From NCBI GenBank assembly GCA_030407005.1, contig JAUDYN010000031.1, positions 1-18,822 of the forward strand: DNA of 18,822 nucleotides, read 5' to 3'. This DNA is from Desarmillaria ectypa (taxonomy: Eukaryota; Basidiomycota; Agaricomycetes; Agaricales; Physalacriaceae). The notes below the pieces were generated by a model that was not told the DNA's origin, made no database searches, and saw only the letters and a list, made by a program, of their open reading frames with translations. The position numbers and the translations under genes are program-made. Position 1 is the stretch's first letter, and each line of letters opens with the position of its first letter. Positions 1-8,632 of the stretch are shown one piece after another.

Positions 1-1566
1 GCTTACACAACGCGTCCAGTGTACTTGCATTCTTGTACCCTGCAGCTCCCAATCTCAACCTACGTAGCCTCACCCCGCCCCAAAACCTCCACCTCCGCTC
101 TGCCATATGCACAAGTGGCTCATCCATATAGCGCACCTCGAACATATTCCACATTTCCAGCTCCTCCAAACGTCCCACGAATCCCATGTCCAACATCTTA
201 ACCAGCATCGCCATAGTCGCCTCCATCTCTGCTGACCACGAGTCCCCGAAGAACAGCACAAGGCGGGCCAGGTTGGGGAGAGACACGAGCATATCTATGA
301 GCGCCTGGTCGGGGATGACGTACTCGAGCACAAGACGCATGATCCCGTTGAAACAACGCGAGTGGCGCAGCATGTCGTCGAGGGCGGGGAGCAGGGTTGT
401 GCTGTATCGATGTCCGGGGGTGCCGCGTCCGTGCTCTGGAGGCCCGATGTGGATATCGTGGAGGGCAGGAAGGACGATGTTGTTCAGTATTGTGGGATTG
501 AAAGTTCGTAGGGTGTCCACGAAGGGGAACGTGATCCGCTCGCCGATGGAGAGCGAGTGTTCGCGGCGGTACAGAGAGGAGAAGGAGAGTGTCTGGAGGA
601 CGGTGGGCTCGAGCGACGCGAGGTACCGAAGCGCATAGTCCTGGGAGAGACTGGGCTCGTTGTCGTATATCTGGACGGACACGTGAGAGAGCGAATTCCA
701 GGAGAAAGACACGCTCGTTGGTGGGACCCCGAGAAGGCTGAGCGAGGTTAGATGGGGACACCACAGGGAGATATCGGGCCCGTTATACGCTTGTTGCGCC
801 CACCGCTGTCTCGTCTGGAGGCGGAGGGAGACGAGGGGCGGGGCAAGGTGGGACGCGGGTAGAGCAGATCTGCCACAGTACCTGATGGGATCGATAAACT
901 GGCGCTGAGCCATCGAGTAGATTCATTGAAGAGCATCTTGATGGCGCCCCGCTGCGCATCCGTGAGAGCATCTTCCTCACTGATACTATCACTATGTGTC
1001 AGCTCGAGCGTGAGCGAAACATTGAGCAGTCTGTTTCCAGAACGTTCAAGTACTGTTTGCAACAAGACTGGGAGGGTTTCGCCGTTTTTGATATTATAGT
1101 CTGAAATGCTGATGGAGATGGTAGACCACAGCTCTCTACATGCCAATGCTACGACTCGCCAGCTATGGCAGACGTGACTGAGCGTCCAGGCTGCTTCCTT
1201 TACTACTCCATTCTCCACCTCCGAATTGCGAGCGACATTGTTGAAAATCTCCATCAGGATCTCTGATGGCATGACACGCACGGGAGAAAGAAACTTCTGA
1301 AATGTTTTCTCCATCGACGTGATCTCGTCTCTTTTTTTCTGGACGGCGTCAAGCCGCTCACTTAGATAATCGATCTCTGTGTCGAGCAGACATGCATCAG
1401 CATGCAGTTCTGGGAGGATATTGGAGCGAATGAATGACTTGGTAGAGGGAGAGAGATTATCATTTGTTGAACAGAGCTCCACAAGGAGCGAGCAGTAGCG
1501 AGCACGAGGTTCGCTACTATGACTGCTGTTCGACGGCCCTTCGTGGACATTCCTGGAAAAAGGCAT
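1..1566 (-). CDS. F-box-like protein (partial, frame-broken)
   Basis: Agaricomycete-type F-box-like protein, probably a substrate adaptor of SCF ubiquitin ligases; the substrate is unknown. The start is the ATG at 1566. Residues 54-90 form a coiled coil (TEIDYLSERLDAVQKKRDEI), followed by the F-box-like segment at about 92-150 (SPVRVMPSEILMEIF, then LSHVCHSWRVVALACRELW). This coil plus F-box order is typical of the large F-box families of mushrooms. The first frame ends at 748, but the conserved continuation lies in another frame: near 820 it reads LVSLRLQTRQRWAQ and then stays open with leucine-rich-repeat-like strands (LTSLSLLGVP, LPNLARLVLFFGDSW) to the window edge. The two frames join at two GGGG runs at 835-843 and need one extra base. 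A 67-nt GT..AG intron there gives the wrong phase. The gene is either a pseudogene or carries a consensus error. The 3' end is missing. The family is well supported; the exact model is not. Confidence 0.72.
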
Positions 1567-1865
1567 GAGATATGGTAGTTATTGGAGCTGGGATTCTCAC
1601 ATTACTGCTGGAGTCAGTTTCAGAGTCAAATTACGCGACCGCGACGCGATGCGTAGTGGTGGTTGGACTTTCAGGGTCGCGACGCGACGACAGGTAAATA
1701 TTGTGGGAACATCGGACCGATCTCCCGGGAAAACATGCTATTCGCCGTGATTGCTCCCTTTTGCGAGAAAGGTAAGATTACAACTGGTGGTATAAGTATC
1801 TGTCGCAGAGAATCTAAGTATTTCTAAAACACCCAATGAATGATGGACAATCGAATAAACAACTA
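1567..1865. promoter_or_regulatory. Spacer with ACGCGA repeats upstream of F-box gene
   Basis: This 299-base spacer holds the upstream region of the F-box gene (start 1566, minus) and the 3' flank of the DUF1275 gene (stop 1866). It contains ACGCGA three times (1633-1638, 1644-1649, 1682-1687). Two of these lie in the exact 10-bp direct repeat CGCGACGCGA at 1640-1649 and 1678-1687. The core resembles the fungal MBF cell-cycle box (ACGCG). The regulatory role is inference. No gene was seen here. Confidence 0.35.
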
Positions 1866-2889
1866 CTAGCGTCTGGCCTTCTTGCCCGGCACGAATATCC
1901 AAGACAGAGTGATCAGCACCCGTATACCCGTGCCGATTCCAAGAGCTGCAGTAGCGCCGATAGCACCCAAAATAGCTCGCCCGACGAATGCACCAATGAA
2001 TAAGGACGCCGCAGCAATGAGTTTGTGGTCGCGCGACTTTATCATTTTCCGGAAATTGAACAGCTGGGGGTCCGTCACCAGTTCCACCCACACCGTTGTT
2101 AGTACGACTACAAAGAGAATCAATATCAATGTAATGTAAACGAGCGGGAGAGACTCGCTTGTCGTCGTAAACTGCGTGTTCAGCCTTTTGCCCAATATAC
2201 CCTGCACGCCGAGACTGGCGCTCATGAACGCTATACACGCAAAGGCGAGAACATTCGTCCATGAAGGGTCTGCACGCTCATCCGCAATACTACGCATATT
2301 GCTCTTGTATATCGTCGCCGATGCGGCCATCGTAAGCAACGCCTGGAGGAAGGTCCCAAATATGAGCCATATCCGCTTGTGGGGCCCTATCCGGTCGCCC
2401 AGCCTCCCGACAGAAGCACCAAGGTTGAAGGCAATGAGAGAGGTGAGAGCCTGCTTGTCAGGCATGTGGAACGAGGTATCGCGACCTCTCCCTGGTCTAA
2501 TTTCGAACAGACGGGCTAGGGCAATGGCGAGCTGAAATGATGTCAGAGGACCCTTTTTGAAAGTAAAAAAATGAGCGCACCTGAGCGAAATTGCCTGTTT
2601 GGAATCCACACCATACGAATATCGCAGAGAAAGATATCACATCTCTGGGAGGCAGATTAGATACGGTGTTCTCGTTGCCAAGTGGTATCGTAGCACGCAC
2701 ATATAGCCCGTCATGAAACAAAATGCTGCTAGGGGACCGACTGATTGGTTGGGATCGACCCTCTTCATTCAGATGCGTCCAGAAGGTATTGGGAGTAGTT
2801 GCCTTCGATGGTGCTATCCCGCCCTCTGCGTCGACGGTCGAGAACGTCCCCGCCTTATGCATGGGGGCGCCGGTGTCTTGAGAAGCCAT
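1866..2889 (-). CDS. DUF1275 (YoaK-like) membrane protein
   Basis: Member of the DUF1275/YoaK family of small multi-spanning membrane proteins; the biochemical function is unknown. My model has exons 2889-2701, 2644-2581, 2531-2159 and 2107-1866, giving about 288 residues, the usual fungal length. Family signatures in order are PLAAFCFMTGYI, DVISFSAIFVWCGFQTGN, DTSFHMPDKQALTSL, GVQGILGKRLNTQF, LTTVWVELVTDPQLF, and GIGTGIRVLITLSWIFVP near the C terminus. Introns are 56, 51 and 49 nt. The middle one (2108-2158) starts with GC, not GT. Exon 1 contains one extra base at the CCC run 2759-2761 (GGG on the coding strand): TFWTHLNEE lies in one frame and VDPNQSVGPLAAF in the next. The start at 2889 (MASQDTG) is preferred over an in-frame ATG at 2949 because the upstream residues look non-conserved. 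An uncorrected gene call would miss exon 1 or retain the GC-AG intron. Confidence 0.85.
2108..2158 (-). other. GC-AG intron in DUF1275 gene
   Basis: Intron of 51 nt with donor AA|GCGAGT (from 2158) and acceptor TTTGTAG (ending 2108), with branch-like TTGAT upstream. Splicing joins QFTTT to IVLTTVWVEL, which restores family spacing. No GT donor gives the right phase. The intron is a multiple of three and has no stop. Confidence 0.8.
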
Positions 2890-3466
2890 GTCTGGGAAAA
2901 TGAGAGACTGCAGGTGAGAGAGTGAGACAGGGCGGTAAGGGCAGAGCAACGAACCGGTCAGCAGCTTTTCAAGTGGAATGCAGCCATCTTGGCGTCATTT
3001 TTTGTATCGGATTTCCGCTCTCACTCATTACGGCCGAGATCGGAAAGACCGGGGTCGATTCTTGGCGTATCACATTTCTTCTGCTTCAAGTATTGCCTTT
3101 TCTTTTCCTTTATTCGAAGGCACATTGCTGCACCATTTTCTGGGCAAAAATGACCCCGTGGTGGGGCATTCTCACCACTAACTGACTGCAATTTCCTTGA
3201 GTGGCGCATGTGCCCAAGCCGGTTATCCCCGCACTAACAGCGCTCTCATACGTGTGCTAGCCATGACAGACTGCCTGGAGCTATCTTGGCCCTCACCGAA
3301 ATGAAATGCCTGAGAGATCACTCAAGAGCGCCGAGAAACCAGCTGCTCTGTAAACTCGTCTTTTATATCCGTCCCGTACGGAAGGACGTAACACCAATGG
3401 CCAAAATAAAAATTAATTTCTTGACAGACAAATAAACGCGATCCATCCACCCATTGAGCCGTATGA
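2890..3466. promoter_or_regulatory. Spacer between DUF1275 and COPI alpha genes
   Basis: The 577 bases hold the 3' flank of the COPI alpha gene (stop at 3467) and the upstream region of the DUF1275 gene (start 2889). The short ORFs here have no coding character. The coatomer 3' side is A/T-rich on the minus strand near 3400-3425, as expected of a 3' UTR. A CCCC-GTGGT-GGGG motif near 3153 contains a GTGGGG that fits the CreA/Mig1 consensus, but a single site means little. Confidence 0.3.
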
Positions 3467-6400
3467 TCACCAAGGGGCAGGCAACCCAGAAGCAGCTGCC
3501 CCAATCTCCGTGAGTTGCGTAAGAGGGTCCAGCTTACCCTTAAACTGCGGTAGGTATGCTGCATCTGTGTACGGGCACCGAACCGATGGTGATCCTTTAT
3601 ATATGGGCGTGTACGTCGCAGCACAGATCTCGAACGGCGTGAACTCATCATAGGTAATCTCGACCGCATTCCGAGGATTCCGGTCCCCGGCAGCAATGCG
3701 TTGTCGAGCCTGAGAAGTGCATCAGTTCCTCGGAACAAAGAGGAGCCATAAGAAAAAATCATGAACGTACCTGGGCGACTATCTTGGGGTCAGGTTTGAG
3801 TTCTAACAAGCGCTTCGCGAACCGGGCCGCGGCGGCCTGGTTATTGGCCTTGGAGAACACTCCAATAGCACTCCGCAACGCAATTTGCAGATGGGGAGGT
3901 TGGAGCTGACATTGCGTGAAATAAGCTGCCAATTCTAGGTTTCGCCGCAGATTTCCCGGTTCTTCTTCTGCGATGCGACGTCGCTCGAGCTCGATAGAGA
4001 CAGCAAGGAGGTATTCACGGGCCGCCGTTACGGTCTCTCTCCACTAGAAAACCAAACTGTTAGATATACATGGAAAGAACAGATACAGACACGTACAAGT
4101 TTAGCTTCGTTATCAGAAGTAAGTGCAATCAATAGAAGCGACTGAAGGACGGAACGGAAAGCAGCTTGAGCTTCCGCAAGCTTGTTCCCAGACACAAATC
4201 GGTAGCCTTCAGAGAGTTCCGTATGCACAGATTTCAAGGAAAGGACGGCAACAGGTAATACACGCCCAGGCGATATCTCCGTGGGGTTTCGTCGGATGTG
4301 CAGCTGTAGAGGCGGTAATGACGCAACCGGTGAAAGGTACGTATGAGATGAGCGGTAGATAGATAGGAATAGTGACTTGAGCTGGGCAAAATTGACAATA
4401 CCAAGTTGACGGTTGAGCAACTACGATAGGCATCAAGTCAACCTTAGAATTTCGGATCTTGGCTGCACGATCAACCTACCTGCATAGCAGTCTCAAATGA
4501 TCCGGCCGCGACATGGTCAGCAGCCAAGGGTGAGTTTCGTACCCACAGCTCAGTCTCATCGACTCCTGGGTTGGCACCAGCCCCGAGATCCTCATCTTCA
4601 GGAACCTCGACACCATTAACGTCTGCTGAAGGCTCTTCCTCCTCAGCGTCCGCGTCGAGCTCCCACCCGCCCTCCTCGGGATCGATATCTGCTTCTGCTT
4701 CTTCTTGAGCCCAAGCATCTAAAGCTGACGAGACACCCGCTGCCGCATCTCCATTAGTGTACGAGGACTCGATCCCTTCCAGGCTTCCACTGGCCAGGGC
4801 ACGGTCGAAGAAGTTTTCGCCAGCAGAAACGACGGGCCAGATGAGGTCGGTTGTTTGTGTCACAACAGGCGGAGGTTTCAAAGTCGAAGGCCCAAACGCA
4901 GGTACATCATTTACGTCGTCAGCTGTGAGTCCTGCCGCCTCAAGGATTTCTTCTGCAAGTTCCTCCAGGCCATTGGTTTTAGCTGTGAGGTATGCGAGTG
5001 GATCTGAAACACGATGAGTCGTAGGTCTTGTTACAAGGTAAGTGACAACTTACGCATTCCAACGTCCCGAAGAACAGCTACCCTCCCAGCAATGTCTCCT
5101 GCATATAGTGCATTGTGGAATCGCGACATGGGATCCCCTCTAGCGTCGGCAATCTTTTGCATTTTCGACAGTTTCTCGGTACTTCCTGTGGCCAGATATA
5201 AGAAAGACAATTTGTCAAAGTTTTTCGTTTGTTGATACGCTTTCTCGACGATCTACATCGTAGGTCAACCAGAATCTCAAAACCATGCAAAGACTGCACA
5301 CCTTGTGGTTACCCTGCTTTAAAGCTTGCTGTGCCAGACGTTCCCAACATTCAGGTCGATCAATCGTCCTGGCAGTTTCCATTGCCACCTCCAGATTTCC
5401 ACACTCAATAGCTAACTCAAATCGAGTGTTCGTATCCTGCACAAAATGAAGTGCGATCTGTATGACAATTAATATCTGCTCCTGGACTATGGAAAGCTTC
5501 ACATCATACTTCAGGGAAGCCTTTTTGTTGCAAATATCCGATAATGCTCTGCCCTATCAACGTTGAGGTCTTGATGATGTATAACATCTCCTCGTAGTTG
5601 TTCCTCAGCAAAGCAAGCTTGAACCGGTACTCTGTAGGATCGAACGTAATGGTGCGAGGACGGGCTGAACGATCGAGACAATGCACAGTCTTTCCCTTAA
5701 CGCGGGTGAGATATACAGGGTTATCCAGAGTGCATATAACGCCGTGGTCACTAGTAAACATCAACTTTTTACCGAGATAGTCACTGTGTGACAGACATAC
5801 CCCTGATATAGACAGTACTTGACGTGGTTGAGAGTGGAGTAGATGAAGACCCCAGAGTCATCCCAAGCACCGGACTTTATACGAATAGTCTCGTGGATGA
5901 GACTACTCTGTGTAAAATTCCGGTTGGCGATGGTAATCGCTACAATCATATCAGCGAAAATATCTCACCAAGACAATTTGAATAGAGCTTACTATGCTTG
6001 CTCATCAGAGCAACCATTGAATTGTCTGCACTCCAGGAGACGTATTTGACAGGAGGACTGTTGATCTCAGCTATAGTTTTCTGCTGTTGAAGGTCGAATA
6101 GGACAACGGATGATGTGGAGCTAAGGATGATACTGGAGGTTCCTCCATAGAAGATCTCGTTCGTTTGTACTGGTGGCTTGACAGTTTTCACGACGGTGTT
6201 CGACAAATCCCGAACTTCAATGATCTCGCATACAAACATAAGCCGCGAAGCGTCCTTCGTATAGACAGACATACCTGTGACGCCTTGTTTAACACTGCAA
6301 ATCTGTTGCGAGCGACAAAGATTGCACTTTGCCCAGAACCCTTCTTGCCATCCACACTAGAGTCTTTAACCTCGGCCTGCGACTGCTGAGGTAGCGTGGT

Positions 6401-7763
6401 AAGCTCGAATATTCCATTGTCCGATGATATTGTCGTTATGACGGCCTTCTCTGAAGGATTAAAACTCAAGGTTCTCGGGGGGACGTAGGGGCTGCCGAAC
6501 TTCCGCACGCTCAGGAGGCCAATATCCGAGCCAGTATTGAAGTCATACGAGCGGACATATTTGTCACGGATATAGTAGAGTGTGTCACCATTCACAGCAA
6601 ATGCGGGACGCTCACGTTCCAGTTTGAAGACGATGAGACCGCTATCATGTCCAGCTGCAAACAAATTCAGGTTTGGGTGAGAGGCAAGGACCCAGAATCG
6701 ATCGTGTTCCCGTCTGAAGGTCTGTATTGCCGTCCTCTTGGCCAGGTCCCAGACACGCACGGTCTTATCCTCACCACACGAGACGATGAGTTCGTACTTG
6801 GGGTGGAATAGAGCGCTCGAGACGTTGTTGAAGTGCCCGCGACATGAATCGACCTCCCAAGCCTTGGTTTCACTCATTCTCCATATTTTAATGGTACGGT
6901 CGTCTGCGGCTGACAGAATTAAGGGTAGCGTGGGATGGAAAACGGCGTAGTTGACACCACGGTCGTGGCCTTCGAGAACGTACTTCACTGTGGAAAAGGT
7001 GTCAAATGTTTCGAAGCCCCCAGGGCCAGTGTTCGGAGAGCCCTTTCTAAGGCCAGAGATGTCCCAGACGCGCACCGTCTGATCCATGGACGCGGACACG
7101 ACAAGGTCATCTTTGGGGTGGAAGAACGCGGACATGACATAATGAGAATGACCAGTGAGAACAGCGATGCAGTTGCGAGATGTACTGTTCCATATGCGTA
7201 TCGTTTGGTCGTCGGAAGTCGAGATCTGATGAAGAAATATTGGGCACTATAGCAGGTGAAATGCATAGACTTACAATCCAGGGCATTTCATGGTGAAATT
7301 GTACCGTTCGGACATAGTCAAGATGTCCGTGGAGAGTGAAAAGACATCGCCTGTTTTGCGGCCGTATGTCTGTATATGCGACAATTAGGGCCGTGGAACG
7401 GATATTGAAGGAAAAGGCAGCGCACCCCAGACTTTGATTTTGTAGTCGTCTCCTCCTGTCACCAACAGTGCTCGGCTTAGATGAAAATCGACGCCTCGAA
7501 CAGGTCCTGTATACGGATCAGCATGCAGAGCGATGCTGGAGAAAACAACGAGCCTTCATGCTCCTCGAATCTGTCCACCAGCACCCCCATTCTGTAATTC
7601 CAGAGCTGTACGCTCCCATTATGAAGCGCTGCCGCAAGAAGAGGTTGCGTAGGATGGAATGCAAGCCCTGTTCAAAGTGAGCTACCGCATAGTATTCGCG
7701 AGAGAAATTGGTACCTTTGACGCGGTTGCTTTTGGACTCGAACTTGGTGAGCATAACAGACAT
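3467..7763 (-). CDS. COP1: Coatomer subunit alpha (COPI alpha-COP)
   Basis: Alpha-COP, a core part of the COPI coat that recognises dilysine cargo and drives retrograde Golgi-to-ER transport on cytosol-facing Golgi membranes. Fourteen exons all join in phase: 7763-7715, 7667-7554, 7506-7426, 7369-7275, 7225-6275, 6224-5993, 5939-5801, 5750-5510, 5457-5302, 5252-5054, 5003-4480, 4420-4097, 4043-3771, 3709-3467. They give 1206 residues, the normal family length, with no frame break. The N terminus is [17 protein letters not shown]; the in-frame Met at 7754 is an alternative start. WD40 repeats fill about residues 1-320 (for example [31 protein letters not shown]), then the WD-associated helical region ([19 protein letters not shown]), an acidic linker in the exon 5003-4480 ([20 protein letters not shown]), and the C-terminal domain ending [10 protein letters not shown]. 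The intron at 7507-7553 is GC-AG. It is divergent from the GH47 gene. Confidence 0.97.
7507..7553 (-). other. GC-AG intron in COPI alpha gene
   Basis: Intron of 47 nt with donor AAG|GCTCGT (7553) and acceptor TATACAG (7507). It joins EEHEG to [15 protein letters not shown], a highly conserved stretch between WD repeats 1 and 2. The only nearby GT, four bases downstream, gives the wrong frame. Confidence 0.85.
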
Positions 7764-8632
7764 GCTCGATACCGTCTACTCCCGCCAAATTATCAGAGAA
7801 AATAAAGAAAGAGGCGACGAGAAGTGAAATAAGGACACCGCGGTATGGTGGACTCTGAAATTAAGACGTGGCCCTGTACGTCGTCGTGACTGCGATTTTG
7901 CGTGACATGTGTGACGGTTACTCTGTCACTATTGACACAGCCACACATACTCTTTTTCACGCTAGCGTCCAAAAACCTCCAAAAACACGTAGAAACTTGC
8001 TTACGATCACACATCACTCACTATGATTTCCCTCACACTTCCCCCCCTCCCCCTGGCAATACGGATGCAACCATAAGCTATTATATGCCTATATTCACAT
8101 TATCGCCTCCGTGCATTGAAAGCTATCTCTTTTCTTGGATGAAAAGTTTCTGTTCAAATCGCGGAAGAGATCCTAAGAGGAATAATCTACTCTTACCACG
8201 GCAGTTCATCGGTTTCATGCTTTTTATATTTTTTTCTTCCGCCACATCATTACCTATCTTTCCCCTCGTTTTCTAGATCGTCGCAATCAGGCCAATAAAC
8301 TCCCGGTATATATCACGAGGCGGCGGTCCATGCGCATATGAGAAAACTTCCCTTTTATCTCTTCTTTCGAAGGGCGGGCTGTTCTTCTGTCTACGTACCA
8401 CGCGGCATATCTTCTGTTGAAGTGCCTGGCTGTCCATCCGTACATGCCAAATGCAATCTTAATTTCAGTGTATTTTATCGGCATCAACCAGAATCGCCGA
8501 CTCCAGTCCATGTAGCAAACTATCCTTAACTCCGCCACATCATGATGGAGAGGCCTTATGAGTCCGCATTATAATAGTACGTCCCCTTAAATATCAAGAT
8601 TTGCAGCGTACTGACTCCCAGCCCTCTCCAGG
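7764..8632. promoter_or_regulatory. Divergent promoter region, COPI alpha / GH47
   Basis: The 869 bases separate two divergent start codons. Visible elements are a C-rich tract (CCCCCCCTCCCCC, 8041-8053), T-rich stretches near 8220-8240, TGTCA-ctat-TGACA near 7925, an ACGTG core at 7866-7870, and AT-rich TATA-like stretches near 8568-8577 (ATTATAATAG) and 8590, some 40-65 bases before the GH47 start. A 124-codon plus-strand ORF (7902-8276) has low-complexity composition and no recognisable motif, so I treat it as spurious. Confidence 0.4.

Noticed and set aside
198..764. 188-codon minus-strand ORF over the F-box gene
   Set aside because: Arg/Pro/His-rich shadow frame. The overlapping minus-strand frame gives leucine-rich F-box-type protein that runs to the window start.
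792..900. 67-nt GT..AG intron to explain the F-box frame break
   Set aside because: Donor GTACTG and acceptor CTCCAG exist, but splicing leads into a frame that soon stops, not into the conserved frame.
8041..8053. C-rich tract as a structural or replication element
   Set aside because: Simple pyrimidine tract common in fungal promoters; no G-quadruplex-forming set of runs on the other strand beyond two.
7902..8276. 124-codon plus-strand ORF in the divergent promoter
   Set aside because: Low-complexity pyrimidine-rich composition, no motif, and a position inside the upstream region of two well-defined genes.
8287..8538. 83-codon minus-strand ORF before GH47
   Set aside because: No recognisable motif, no splice context, and it overlaps the likely GH47 promoter.
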